Shown here: positions 1-11,741 of the stretch, one piece after another
How the letters are laid out: each line of letters begins with the position of its first letter
How positions within the stretch are numbered: the stretch's first letter is position 1
Position numbers and translations under genes: made by a program
Notes under the pieces: model-generated
Databases searched by the model: none
Told to the model about the DNA's origin: nothing
Seen by the model: the letters and a program-made list of their open reading frames with translations, nothing else
Source: Pelobates cultripes
Lineage: Eukaryota > Chordata > Amphibia > Anura > Pelobatidae
Assembly: GCA_933207985.1 (NCBI GenBank)
Contig: OW240924.1
Location: 70,550,742 to 70,614,741, forward strand
Length of the DNA stretch: 64,000 nucleotides
Direction of reading: 5' to 3'

Positions 1-1046
1 ACTCCATTCTTTAACATGTCTCTTTGATCTCTCATACAGCTAAATCTGGTTCTAAAATGTTTTTTTTGTTTTTGGATGATAGGACTTAAATGATGAGAAA
101 CTAATGATACAATGTAGCAAGTGGTCTATATTTAGGACTATTTCCATGTCCATGGTGGCCCTCAGGTATAGAGGCAATAGATCACACCCACCCCCTGATT
201 ACCGTTTGGTGTATCCGAGATTAGAAATACAATTGCTTGATTTTTAAATCTCGTAACTGTGTAAATGGCCACTTGTCTGGTTAAAGACACACTCCGGATG
301 CCTAAAGCAGAGTTTAGCTTGCTAAAATGAAGTTTGAAGAGCATGTCCTCTTTTTTTTTATCATTTTACAAAAAGTGCTGATTTCAATAAAAATTGGCAA
401 TTTTATAAATTAACTTAGGTTACACCCCCTGACTTTCAAGCAGCTAGCAGGTCATTTTACTTCCTGGTTTGTTTAACTCAGTGAAGCTAAACTCAAGTGG
501 CAGCAATTGCACAGATCACCTGCCTTACAAATATTTCTCATTGAGCTGAATTGGGAAGTCTGTGATTGAACAGCCACAGAATGTCTGGGTTGGGGAAAAG
601 GAGAGGGCTTTCAGACAAAACAATTGCAGCTTTTGCAAGCTGTTTTTATATAAACCGCTAATTAAAAATGCATACTTAAATGTATGAATATTGTCATTGG
701 GGGGATATCTAAAAAACAGTAAATTTTGTATTTTATTATTTTTTTTGTATTGGGCAGGGTGGGCAGTGTGCGTTAAAGTCATACCAGCCATAAACCTAAC
801 TGTAACTGGAAGTAAAGTATTGCAAACCGTCGATCTATAAGTAAGCCACCTTCATGTTTAACTACAAATAAGAAAAACTAACCAAAATTGTTATATGAAC
901 TACTACCACTACTACAATTAGCATAAACATATAATAATGTACAGTTTATTGCTATTTTGTTGTGTATGAGCACCAGAGAATCAATATCCACCTAATTTTA
1001 CATTGGCGTACATTCGTTTTTGTTTTTTTTCCCTCTTCACATCTCT
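1..1046. other. Intergenic sequence, nothing recognised
   Basis: AT-rich single-copy-looking DNA. The short open frames have no coding character, no recognisable domain and no convincing splice sites. I see no repeat family that I can name. Confidence 0.5.
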
Positions 1047-1124
1047 TTAACCCCTTAAGGACCAAACTTCTGGAATAAAAGGGAATCATGACGTCATACA
1101 TGTCATGTGTCCTTAAGGAGTTAA
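1047..1124. mobile_element. Short palindromic MITE with TTAA ends
   Basis: About 78 bases bounded by TTAA on both sides. The ends are inverted repeats (TTAACCCCTTAAGGAC on the left, the complement GTCCTTAAGGAGTTAA on the right), and the middle also holds small palindromes around GACGTC and TGTCATG. TTAA duplications with a near-palindromic body fit a very short piggyBac/T2-type MITE. It has no coding capacity. Confidence 0.6.
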
Positions 1125-2275
1125 AATGCTGGGACATCATCAGCTTTCCCAGATACGCTCAAGTAAATCCATATCCCCCGTCTAACCCCTAGTTTTATTT
1201 TGTTTGTTCAGTGTTCAGCCACAGCTGGGTTGAAGGAACCCCATCTCCAAGACAGATTGAAGTCAGAGTTGGCACTCTCTCAGGACCAGATGCTTGTGAT
1301 CTGACAGCTGAACACCGTCCAAATTTACTACTCACGTTTACTAGTTTATTATTATTCTTTTATTTGTTAACGTACAGACCATAGCTGGTTTCGTTCCAAA
1401 CCTAATCTTTTTTTAATTCTGTTTTGCATTTAAAACTTTGTTAAAAATGTTCTACAATATATTACAACTTTTTCCAACACCAAAAGGTATCCAGTAATTT
1501 TTAAACAAATAAATACTAAAACTTCCAAATGATACACCCTATGTGAAATAGGAGAAACTGATAAACTGACGGAGCTCCAGAAAAGGAACAAATAAATAGA
1601 GGGTGTCCTGGGATCAAGACTTGAGCTGTGGTGTAGGAATAATTGGTAAAAATGGAATTCATTAATAACACAAAAAAGACAAGGAAATAGTTATGGTATG
1701 AAGAAATAAGGCCACCACACTCTATTTAAAATGTTCTCTGTATCTAAAGAAAGGTGTGGAGAAGGCACCGTGCCAGCCATACCAAATCAATATTGCTCAA
1801 GTTTCATAAACTTTATTCCTTGTGAAAATGAACCAGATGCCTTTAAAATAGGTCGGAGCCAGGTTGTCACTAGTTTGGTTACAATTGTAGCATCCCAGTT
1901 TAATAAGGAAATGGGTTTGTAACAGTGTTCTGTAACAGTGGTAGTCGCTGAGGTCGTGAGTATGACCAAAACCTCTATGTTCTGCCTGTCAGGGGGACCA
2001 TAAGTTGGATGGCTGGCCACCTTTGGGCCCCCCACGAGGTGGGCAGAATTGTGATAAAGCAGTGTGGTAACTGCTTACAAGGTGCCTACTCTGCCAAAAT
2101 ATAGTGTCCAGAGGATGAAGGATGGAGGTGATGGCAAGGGAGTGCTGATCTCTGTACTCTTCCAGCCCTTCTCTCTTATGCCCTGTGCTGATGTCTGAAT
2201 CCATGATTTGACACTTCCAGAGGTAGGTAGGCTGGGTGAGCTTAAATAAAAATAAAACTATTAAAAAAAAAATTT
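1125..2275. other. Intergenic sequence, nothing recognised
   Basis: No gene, RNA or repeat family was recognised. The open frames at 1731-1922 (+) and 1787-2204 (-) overlap each other and show no domain or splice context. Confidence 0.45.
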
Positions 2276-2402
2276 GAGAGTGTGTGTGAGAGAATGTGTG
2301 TGTGTCAAATCAGTGAGAGTGTGTATTTGTCAGTGTGTGTGTGTGTGAGTTTCTGTCAGTGAGAATGTGTTCATCTGTCAGTGTGTGTGTGTCAATCTGT
2401 AA

Positions 2403-2438
<36 letters not shown>

Positions 2439-2486
2439 CTGTCAGTGAAAATGTGTTCATCTGTCAGTGTGTGTGTGTGTCAGTGA
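2276..2486 (+). repeat. TG-rich microsatellite / minisatellite
   Basis: Imperfect tandem units built from GTGTGT with recurring 'ctgtcagtg' and 'gagaatgtgt' spacers, including a pure (GT)n run near 2405-2430. It encodes nothing. Confidence 0.9.
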
Positions 2487-2550
2487 GTGATGGCCCATAA
2501 AGGCGTGTTGTAGGTCCTACCAACCTAGGATTCATAAGGGGATTGCTCAC

Positions 2551-2660
2551 AAATAAGCACCTTCTGCTGGTGAGAAACATGTTCAGCATGTACCTTTTTC
2601 ATTATGTGCTCCATGAATAGGACTGCTTTGGTCTTAATTTGCACTTTTTTTTATTTCTAT
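2551..2660 (+). other. Hairpin-GAAAC dispersed repeat (PLE/hammerhead-like)
   Basis: A stem CACC (2558-2561) pairs with GGTG (2569-2572) around a 7-base loop and is followed at once by AGAAAC. The layout matches three other places in the window (22557-22591, 46807-46835, and 51777-51815 on the - strand) in which the stem sequence differs but pairing and the GAAAC-like flank are kept. This copy lacks a clear upstream CTGANGA. The class assignment (Penelope-like 3' region) is inference. Confidence 0.35.
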
Positions 2661-2677
2661 TAATACATTTGCTATGT

Positions 2678-3022
2678 TTATGTTATTGGAGTTGTTGTCT
2701 TCTTGTGGTGTTTGACTGAAGAACCAAGCACCAGATTACTTGTACAAGCTGCAGTTAAGTCCTTAATGTGTCTTGAGGGAAACTCCTTGTACTTTGAAAC
2801 TTGACAAGAAGGATCAGCCCTTATCCTGGGGTAAATTGTCACACTGTTACGAACCACCTGGCTGTGCCAGTAGCATCTGAACTCAGTCATGATCACAGGG
2901 TTGAACTTAACACTCTCCAGCCATAGGTGATCTGTTTCTCTGTGCCCACAACAAGAACTCTGAATGAAGATGTCTATTGTGTGAATAGGGAAACAGGTCC
3001 TTTTGATCCTGAGTTCCCATGC
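2678..3022 (-). CDS. Unrecognised possible terminal exon (weak)
   Basis: On the - strand a frame stays open for 114 codons from an acceptor-like AATTTTCAG (ending at 3023) to a TAA at 2678. An AATAAA-type signal and an A-rich run follow about 30 bases later (near 2650). The translation is cysteine- and basic-rich, with stretches such as FRCYWHSQVVRNSVTIYPR. I recognise no family. The polypyrimidine tract is poor, so this may be a decayed retroposed sequence or a chance frame. No neighbouring exon was found. Confidence 0.2.
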   Translation of the reverse strand, partial: AWELRIKRTCFPIHTIDIFIQSSCCGHRETDHLWLESVKFNPVIMTEFRCYWHSQVVRNSVTIYPRIRADPSCQVSKYKEFPSRHIKDLTAACTSNLVLGSSVKHHKKTTTPIT

Positions 3023-3046
3023 CTGAAAATTTATGGATGTATATCA

Positions 3047-4878
3047 CATTACACGTGTCGGCAGTATAAAGGAGGTCAACGTAAACATTAGAAAATGATG
3101 CAGAGCATGAATAAGACAAAGGCTATAAAGAAAACAATTTGATATTCAGATAAAACCAGGTCTATGAATCCTAAAAACACTGTACGGAGTCAGAGAAGGA
3201 TTAGGATTATACAGGGCCCTAGGCAAGTTACCAGTTTGGTCCCCTCTTCATGCTTCACATATGGATGGTTAATAGGCCAAGCAAGTTCATGGTTCTGAGA
3301 CCCTGTTTAACCACTGGGCCCTGGACGGCTCCTAGGGTTCCCTTATGGTTAATCATGCTCTGCACTGAGCAAATACAGTAGGTACCTATACCCAGTCCAA
3401 CTTATACAAGATCATTGCTTCCTTCCCCTACAAATCCTCTGCAACATGTATCATTCTACGGGTGGACTTTTAAGCAATCTGTGACTGGCCAGCTATAAGG
3501 TTTTTTTTCTTCAATATAAACAATTTATCAGAGACACTATTATATCCATATAGGCATGACAGTTCTGCAGACAATAAAATAAATGCACAAGATTGATACT
3601 TTATGTATTGTTCTACATTGTGAAATATATATTTTAGCACATTACCACATGAAATAAAATAACTTATGTAATCAATATGCCATACAGCCCCATTTCCAAT
3701 AAGTGTATGATGGCCTTTTGACATCTGCAAAGGCTGATTTCATGAGTCGAGCATTTCATTGCTTCTACTGTTATTAACAAATGATCAAAGAACCTCTGCG
3801 ATCCTCTTCCATCAAAGAAATGTATTGTGTAAACTAAAGAAATAAACAGGAGATATTAAATATCTGTTTGTATAGTACCCTTGAAAAAGTGATATTAAAA
3901 GCTTGTTTGGTAATTTTATTTAGACAATTTATGGTAATGCCTTTATGCTTTTACAAATAAAAAAAAACATACAGAATTACTTTTGAACGTGTAAACCTAT
4001 ATATACACATTATTAAAACGTATTTCAAGACATGAAAGGAACCTGCTTATATAAAAGTACACTTCGGTTCGCTTGTCATTGCTGGTTAGTACTGTATGCT
4101 ACATAAAGTGTATTATCATGTTCTAATGCTCTTATATTGCTACATAGTTAATTATGTAGGGGGAAAAAGACACAAGTCCAATGTGTTCAACCATTCCAAC
4201 AACACGTGTTTGATCAGCCAGAAGAAGACAACTGTAGATTCAATCATAAGGAGAACAGTGTCATCTTTCAAAGATGGTCATTATGCTATACTGTAAGAGA
4301 TATCTTTTCATGAACATAACTACTACTTTAGTTTTTAAGTCAATGACTTGACCGCAGTTCTGTGATAACCTAACAAGCTCTTATTTCTTCTAAAGAATAA
4401 CCTAGAGACACAAATTCGATACCTTGACATTACCTTTATATAACTCTTGTAGACTGCCAGAAACTGGGAGTTTTTACATGGTGTCATTAAATTGTTTGTA
4501 AGAAGGGGAAACCGCTTGACCTTCTCTAAAAATGGTTTGCCAAGTTTTGTTTGCCAAATATTCTAAGCAGTATGTATCTCTTTGGTATAAAGGTTAATCA
4601 GTGCTGTAATTTCACAAGATGACACTAATTTTTGAAAGCTATTTTTTTTCAACTAAACTCTGAATTTCACATGTATTTATTGCTGGGATGAAACCCCAAA
4701 TCTCCACTATATTGCATTTAAGAAAATGCTAAGTATGTAATTGCTTTTTCAAATTTCTATTTGTTGCCAGTTATGAAAACAAAATAGTGTGTTCTTTTCT
4801 GACTTTTAGATAATTTTTATATGTGGATTACATAAACTTTAATTTCTGCATTTGTGAGTACTCTAAAATAACATTGTA
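3047..4878. other. Intergenic sequence, nothing recognised
   Basis: AT-rich DNA with short A/T runs. No domain-bearing frame, RNA gene or named repeat was seen. Confidence 0.45.
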
Positions 4879-5685
4879 TACACTGATCAACCACAATATT
4901 AAAACCACTGACAGGTGAAGTGAATAACTTCTGATTATGAAGGCACCTGTCAAGGGTTGGACTATATTAGGCAGCAAGTGAACAGTCAGCTTTTGGATTT
5001 CATCTGTTAGAAGCAGGAATAAAGAGGAAAGGTAAAAGATCTGAGTGACTTTGACAAGGGCCAAACAGAGATGGCTAGACAACTGGGTCAGAGCATTTCC
5101 AAAATGGCAAGTCTTGTATGCAGTGGTTAGATACAACCAAACGTGGTACAAGCAATGACTACCAATGAAACAACATCAACGTCATGAGTACCCAAGGCTC
5201 ATCATGGGCAGCTAGCCTGAAAGGTGTCAGAACACACCATGCATCATAGTCTGCTGTGTATGGGGCTGTGTATCCACAAACTAATCAGAGTGCCCATGAT
5301 GACCTCTACCCACATCTGAAAGCATCTTCAATGGAGACATGTGCATCAGAACTGGACCATGGAGGAAATGAAGAAGGTCTGATCTGATGAACATGTTTTT
5401 TTTACATCAGGTGGATGGCTGGGTGCATGTGTGTCGTTCACCTGATGAAGATATGGCAGCAGGATGAACTATGAGAAGAAGGCGGTCTGGGGGAGGCAGT
5501 GTTATGCTCTGGGCAATGCTGTGCTGGGAAACCTTGGGCCCTGGCATTCATGTGGCTGTTACTTTGACACGTATCACCTACCTAGAGATTTTGAAGACCA
5601 TGCACACCCCTGGTGTTCCCTAAAGGCAGTGGTCTCTTTCAGCAAGATAATGCATCCTGCCACATTGCAAAAATAATAATACAAC
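4879..5685 (+). mobile_element. Truncated Tc1/mariner-like transposon (lineage A)
   Basis: Begins at a TA dinucleotide (4879-4880) with a terminal sequence starting CACTGATCAACCACAATATT, followed by decayed transposase DNA on the + strand. A readable fragment at 5464-5676 contains the family stretch around GRQCYALGNAVLGNLGP and the following TYHLPR region, before the second catalytic Asp block. Frameshifts and internal deletions scatter the rest. The copy stops near 5685, before the third catalytic residue (Glu) and the right inverted repeat, so it cannot be autonomous or mobilised. This lineage differs from the two other Tc1-like elements in the window. Confidence 0.8.
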
Positions 5686-6360
5686 AGTTAATATGATATG
5701 TGCAACAGTTTGGGCACCCAGTCAGGGAGTACTTATTAACACAACATATAAGGCATAAGAGACAACTTTAAAATATTTCTAAACTAGAAGTGTTCTGTAA
5801 GAAAGAGTGGGGGGAAATATCAAAACAAGAATATCTGCACTTTTGTGCCAGTGGCTAGTTATATCAATGACACGTGACTTTGGCAGCCTCTGTTTGGGAC
5901 TGCCAAATGTCAGTTCTGTGCAAAAAATATGTCCATCGTCAGCACGCTGGCAACAGACTAATTGAGCTTTCTCCTTCTCTATGAGAAGCCTTTGATCGAA
6001 CTACACAAGAACCTCCCCTACTTTCTTTTTAAAGGTTTTAGAGTAAAATGTGTGTGGGGGGGCTATTAAATAGTAATAAACAGTGCCCAGTAGGGTATTT
6101 TAGATAGAAAGTTTGAGTAACCCTTTAAGGTCAAAGCAGCCAAACTATAAAAATTGTCTAAGGGCGCTATTCTTCCAGTTCTGGCTACTTAGAACTTACA
6201 TTTTAGGTTCTCACTTTAGTGAAAAATCCATTTTGACTTCAGTTTTGTAATGATATTGTTATTAAGGGTTCCTTCTGCTGACCTTTCCAAGCAAATCAAT
6301 TTTGTGCAAGCATTGATTAACAGTGTATCGGCGCACAGCAGCTACTTCAGTACGAGCTAG
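5686..6360. other. Intergenic sequence, nothing recognised
   Basis: No gene or assignable repeat was seen. Confidence 0.45.
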
Positions 6361-6635
6361 AGATGTGCACCAGTGAAAATTTTGTTTCGTACAAATTATT
6401 TCATACTAAATAAAAATGTAATTTGTCAATCCCAAATTTCGGCCGCAAACCATTAATTTTCTAACGAAATTTGTTAAAAATTTTTTTTGTTTTCGTCCAT
6501 TAGGGTCACTATGACCCCCATATTGATAAAAGGGAGGTTAAATCCTCCTGCATGCCCCTACTTGTGGCATGCCATTTAGGGGCCTGGGGCCAGTCATTTA
6601 AAACCTTTAGTGACTGGGCAGCTATTGCTGCCCAG
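6361..6635 (+). repeat. Left part of an unclassified repeat hosting the retrotransposon
   Basis: Starts near 'agatgtgcaccagtg' and runs to the insertion site of the Ty3/gypsy element. Its text (GGGGCCTGGGGCC, TGCTGCCCAG) appears to resume after the element at 15937 (TTGCTTGTGCAATAAAGAGG). This is consistent with one older repeat being split. Family unknown. The last five bases (6631-6635, CCCAG) are the left target-site duplication. Confidence 0.45.
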
Positions 6636-7264
6636 TGTAGCGGTACTTACCCTCTCCAAGGGCCGGGCGAGGTCCTCCTTCCCCGCTGCACACGGTCCTG
6701 CAACTGGACGACCGACCGGAAGGCGTGCACTGACCGCGAGAAGCGGCCACGTGACGCGCCTGGCACTGGGAGCGCACTTTTAAAGGGACAGTGGGAGCAA
6801 AATATAAAAAAGGTCTCCCACTGGCCCATGTCATTCCACATTCCCCATACACTCACGTTTTGGGGGCGTGGATATGACAAGGGCCAATCAAATTAAACTC
6901 TAAGGTATTTATACTCACCTTTCCCTTAACTCCCTGCCCTATCATGGTTTCTGATTCAGTTCCCTTTAGTGCTTGCTTCGTGTAGTAGTGTTTTTTTTCG
7001 TGCTTGACCTTGGCTTTGTACTTGACTCTGTTTTTCTCTTTATCCCTGCTTTGTCTTGTTCGCCGGTTTCCTGACTCCTGTGTACCAGTCCTTGGCTAGT
7101 TCTTGTTTACGCTGTCTCTCTGTTCCCTTGACCTCAGCTCGTTTTTGACTCTGTCTTTTCCTGTCCACGTCAAAGTCCGGCCATTCTAAGGTCCGGTAAG
7201 ACGTATATTGTTTTCTTGTCTCTCGTTGGACTATTCTTGTGTGTTGGGGTATACTACCATGACA
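6636..7264 (+). repeat. 5' LTR of copy 1
   Basis: 629 bases, TG...CA. Short terminal inverted repeats: TGTAGCGGTA at the start against TGTCATGGTA as the complement of the end. The 3' half is very pyrimidine-rich. A TATA-like TATTTATA lies at 6906-6913. The stretch from about 6985 to 7264 matches the 5'-truncated LTR at 15684-15936, apart from roughly 18-20 bases missing there. Confidence 0.85.
6906..6945 (+). promoter_or_regulatory. LTR promoter with putative transcript start doubling as self-primer
   Basis: TATTTATA at 6906-6913 is followed about 28 bases downstream by GCCCTATCAT (6936-6945). That spacing is right for transcription to start at this motif. It is the complement of the family's primer-binding sequence ATGATAGGGC. 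It is therefore the expected position and sequence for a Tf1/sushi-type self-primer, in which the 5' end of the RNA folds back to prime reverse transcription. Confidence 0.55.
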
Positions 7265-7277
7265 TTACGATAGGGCC
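7265..7277 (+). other. Primer-binding site (self-priming type)
   Basis: TTACGATAGGGCC lies directly after the LTR and before the gag ATG at 7278. It does not start with TGG, so a tRNA 3' CCA end could not pair there. The GATAGGGC core is complementary to GCCCTATC in the LTR (6936-6943). The inverted copy at 15276-15288 carries the variant TTATGATAGGGCC in sense, which extends the complementarity to 10 bases. Confidence 0.55.
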
Positions 7278-8165
7278 ATGGACCCCGCAGGTTTAGGACA
7301 ACAGATGGCCACTCATGAGGCTAGATTTGCAAAACAGGATCACCGTATGGATCAGATGGCTCAAGCCATCCAGACACTTTTATCCAGAATGGCTCCGGTA
7401 ATTGTACCAGCTCCTCCTGTACCCCCTGTACCAGATACATCTAATATGCCTAATGCTTCAGCACATCTAACCCCTCCACCTAGGTATGGAGGGGATGCTA
7501 AGACATTCAGGGGATTCCTTAATCAAGTGGAATTCCACTTTGAGATGTAGCTACGTTCATTTCCCACTGATAGATCTAAGGTGAGTTTATCTTATGCACC
7601 AACTTACTGATAAAGCACTTGAGTGAGCAAATCCTATTTGGGAGGCTAATGGACCTATGGTACATGATTTCAATAGCTTCCTTAGGGCTTTTCGCAGAAC
7701 CTTTGACACAATTAAAAGCTCAAAGAATGCCGCCAGGGCTTTAATGAGAATTAAGCAAGGATCTAAGTCTGTCGCTGATTATGCTATTCAGTTTCGTACC
7801 CTTGCTTCACAGGTAGATTGGACCATCAATGGGCTTACTACTGTGTTCATGGAAGGTCTATTTGAAACTATATTGGATGAGGTAGCGGCTAGGGATCTTC
7901 CTGTACCCTTAGAAGACCTTTTGACTATCTCATCGATATAGATAATAGGATTTGTGACAGGCTATATACCAAGACTAGGAACAGACGCTTTGTTTCATTT
8001 AATACACCTAGAGCTGAAACTCCTGAGGGTTCCAAAGGATCAGAGGAAGAACCCATGCAGTGTGGGGTTGCTAAACTTACTGATGCTGAAAAACAATATC
8101 GGAGAAAAGAGGGACTTTGCCTTTATTGTGGTAGGGCCATATGAGACAAGAATGTCCCATGCATC
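7278..8165 (+). pseudogene. gag of copy 1, broken
   Basis: Starts at the ATG 14 bases after the LTR (MDPAGLGQQMATHEARF). The first 90 codons end at an in-frame TAG (7548-7550). A frameshift follows near 7590, and the capsid-like part is readable again at 7657-7941 (motifs FRRTFDTIK, FRTLASQVDW, LDEVAARDLP). A further frameshift precedes a CCHC knuckle remnant near 8115-8155 (CLYCG, then a stop where the His region should be). The order matches the - strand copy at 14399-15275, which has fewer lesions. Gag would form the particle and bind RNA. This copy cannot. Confidence 0.85.
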
Positions 8166-8189
8166 TGGAAATCTATCGCACCTAAGACC

Positions 8190-10882
8190 GTATAGGGGAC
8201 AGGCCTTGGGTGTGACATCAGAGTCCTCACATTTGCCTCTTAATAAATTGCTTCTCCCTGTTTCCCTGCATCTTGAAAAAAAACAGCATAGCAGGGAATA
8301 TACTAGCCTGGTTGATTCCGGTGCGGCCGAGAACTTTATAGATTCCGGCTTTGTTAGAGAAAACAACATACCCACTAGAGAGAAGAAGACACCCTTGGCC
8401 GTTGAGGCCATAGATGGTAGACCATTATGCTCCCCAGTTATCACACATGAAACTGAACCGTTGCATATGTCTACAGGGTTATTACACTCAGAAACCATTC
8501 GGTTTCAGATCATTACTTCTCCTTCCTCTCACCTCGTGTTAGGGTATCCGTGGTTGCGTTCTCATAATCCCACTATTGACTGGGAGTCAGGACAAATAGT
8601 ATCTTGGAGTGATGCTTGCCAAGAGTCTAGTATTGTTAAAATCACCCCTTTGAGTTCTATTAATGTTCCTAATATTCCTCCTGTGTCTATTGTTATACCT
8701 CCTCAGTACATGTCTTCAATAAAAGGGAGGCTGAAAAATTGCCACCTCACAGACCCTACGACTGTGCTATTAATCTGCTACCTGGCACTATACCTCCCAA
8801 AGGGAGAGTGTATCCTTTGTCTCCTCAAGAAAATCTTGTTATGGAGGAATATATTAAAGAATCTCTACAAAAGGGATTTATAAGGAGATCCTCTTCTCCA
8901 GCAGGGGCTGGTTTCTTCTTTGTATCAAAGAAGGAAGGGGACCTTGTATTGACTATAGGGGCCTTAATAAAATCACCATAAAAAATGCGTACCCTATACC
9001 CTTAATCACGGAATTATTTGACAGGCTTAAACAAGCTACGGTGTTTACTAAACTGGACCTTAGGAGTGCATACAATATCATACATATCAAAAAGGATCAT
9101 GAATGGAAGACTGCATTCAATACTAGGAGTGGTCATTACGAATATACAGTGATGCCCTTTGGTCTTTGTAACGCGCCAGCAGTATTTCAAGAGTTTATTA
9201 ATGATGTCCTACGAGAGTACATACACACATTCGTAATCGTGTACTTGGACGACATATTAATATATTCATCTGATTTGCATACTCATCACATGCATGTTAA
9301 ATTAGTTTTGAAAACTCTTCTTGTTAATGGTCTATATTGTAAACTCGAAAAATGTTCATTTGATCAATCCAAAGTCCAATTCTTGGGTTATATAATCTCT
9401 GCTAAGGGTTTTCGTATGGATCCCAAGAAACTTTCTGCTATCATGGAATGGCCTCTACCTCAGGGTTTGAAAGCCATTCAGCGTTTTCTTGGTTTTTCGA
9501 ATTATTATAGGCACTTTATTAAAGGGTTTTCTTCCATTTTAGCGCCTATAACCCGAATGACTAAAAAGGATGGTAATACTCATGTCTGGACACCGGAAGC
9601 GCTTGAGGCTTTTGAATTTCTTAAAACTGCATTCACTTCTGCTCCTATTTTACAGCATCCTGTCCCTTCTTTGCCTTTTACTCTTGAAGTTGATGCTTCA
9701 GATATTGGGGTGGGTGCTATATTGTCTCAAAGAGAATCTCCAGAGAGGCCTTTACATCCGTGTGGTTTCTTTTCCAAGCAGATGTCCAAAGCCGAAAAGA
9801 ATTACGACATAGGCAATCAGGAACTCCTTGCCATTATTTTAGCACTTAAGGAATGGAGACATCTTTTGGAGGGCACTAAGGATCCTATCCCCATACTTAC
9901 AGATCATAAAAACCTTTCCTACCTTAGTGAAGCCAAGAGATTGTCTTCTAGACAGGCCAGGTGGTCTCTGTTTTTATCTCGTTTCAATTATATCATCACC
10001 TACAGACCGGGTGATCATAACACTAAAGCTGACGCTCTGTACAGACAGTTCGAAACAACTGACAAACAGGAGCTTGATGATACCCCTGTCATTCCCCCGG
10101 ACAGGATCATCGCTACTACTGCTCTTTCTATTTCTTCGTCCATCTTGCAAGTCATACAGGCTAAACAAAACATTGCACCTAGAGAAAAACCTGCTGATAA
10201 ATTGTTCGTCGATGTTCTTGAAAGACGGGAAATCATGTCACTCTATCATGACACCAGAACCGCTGGTCACCCTGGTATCGCTAAAACCTTTACAGCAGTG
10301 TCTAGATATTTCTGGTGGGCCTCCTTGCGCAAGGACGTCACCGATTACGTACGGGCATGTGTTACTTGTGCCAGTATGAAGTCTTCACATAGAGTTCCTT
10401 GTAGGTTGTTGCATCTGTTACCCATACCCGAGAAGCCTTGGCCTAATCTGTCCATGGATTTTATTGTTGAGTTGCCCCCTTCTAATGGTAAAACAGTCAC
10501 CCTGATGATCGTGGATAGATTTTCTAAGATGGCTCATTTTGTCTCTCTTGTCAAATTGCCCTCATCCAAGGAACTTGCCTCTATCTTCACCAGGGAGGTG
10601 TTTAGGTTACACGGTATACCAGAGTCTATAGTGTCCGATAGGGGTAGCCAGTTTATTTCTAGATTCTGGAAGGCCTTTTGTTCAGAGATGGGTATTTCTC
10701 TCTCATTTTTCTCAGCTTACCACCCCCAGTCCAATGGAGCTGCTGAACGTGCCAACCAATCACTAGAGCAGTATCTTCGCTGTTTCGTATCCCACCATCA
10801 GAACAATTGGGCTGACCTGCTTCCTTGGGCTGAGTTTGCTCGTAATAACGCTAATCATGAATCTTCTGGTAATAGCGCTTTC
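8190..10882 (+). pseudogene. pol of copy 1: protease, RT, RNase H, integrase (first part)
   Basis: The aspartic protease motif [10 protein letters not shown] has its catalytic Asp codon at 8314-8316. A frameshift near 8715 (about 11 bases missing relative to the inverted copy) and another near 8945 separate the RT N-terminus (8739-8950) from the long frame 9041-10882. In that frame the RT active site YLDD is at residues 68-71, RNase H has its first Asp at residue 218 (EVDASD), and the integrase zinc finger reads HPG...CVTC. The DDE triad is at residues 473 (MDF), 533 (SDRGSQF) and 569 (AAERAN), spaced DD35E. The frame then runs artificially into the hAT element up to 11047. ATG 9041 is not the true start. 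Confidence 0.9.
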
Positions 10883-11741
10883 CAGGGCCGCCATCAGGGC
10901 ATGACAACCGTGACAATTGTCACGGGCCCGGCGGCCCTGGGGGGCCCGGCCGCCCGGGCCCCACGTGGATCAGCGGAACTGCCGCCGGTGCATCTGCACC
11001 GGGGCCCACACGCTGATGGGGCCCATCAGGTGGCCCCAATCATTTAGGGCCACCCAATGGGCCCTATTATCTTCAGGGGCCCGTTTAGCGCTGTAATAGC
11101 GCGACCGGGCCCCTTTAAAAAAAAAAAAATGCAGCCGGAAGCAAGTGCTGCTGGGAGGAAGTGACGTCCGGTCACTTCCTCCCACTTTACTCCGCGCGGG
11201 AAGGAGGACGCAGCATGAGGAGAGGCAGCCGATGCCCATCATCCCCAGCCACCCTCCTGCGACGAAATGGTAAGGAAGAGAGGAGGGTGGCTGGGGATGA
11301 AGTGTATGTGTGCAGGGCCGCCATCAGGGCATGACAACCGTGACAATTGTCACGGGCCCGGCGGCCATGGGGGGCCTGGCCGCCCGGGCCCCACGTGGAT
11401 CAGCGGAACTGCCGCCGGTGCATCTGCACCGGGGCCCACACGCTGATGGGGCCCATCAGGTGGCCCCAATCATTTAGGGCCACCCAATGGGCCCTATTAT
11501 CTTCAGGGGCCCGTTTAGCGCTGTAATAGCGCGACCGGGCCCCTTTAAAAAAAAAAAATGCAGCCGGAAGCAAGTGCTGCTGGGAGGAAGTGACGTCCGG
11601 TCACTTCCTCCCACTTTACTCCGCGCGGGAAGGAGGACGCAGCATGAGGAGAGGCAGCCGATGCCCATCATCCCCAGCCACCCTCCTGCGACGAAATGGT
11701 AAGGAAGAGAGGAGGGTGGCTGGGGATGAAGTGTATGTGTG
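10883..11741 (+). repeat. 430-bp tandem duplication of the hAT GC-rich module
   Basis: The unit starting at 10883 recurs from 11313 with only a few differences (for example CCCTGG versus CCATGG, and a poly-A run one base shorter). It includes the terminal inverted repeat itself, so a second internal hAT end sits at 11313. Each unit holds the 18-base palindrome around CCGTGACAATTGTCACGG, the CGACCGGGCC motif and a GGGAGGAAGTGAC inverted repeat. Confidence 0.9.

Noticed and set aside
8040..8498. 152-codon - strand frame
   Set aside because: It is the antisense shadow of the retrotransposon protease region; the mirrored shadow appears at 14052-14486.
10970..11242. Proteins read across the GC-rich hAT module
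   Set aside because: Non-coding module repeated in tandem and in other elements; frames are not conserved between copies.
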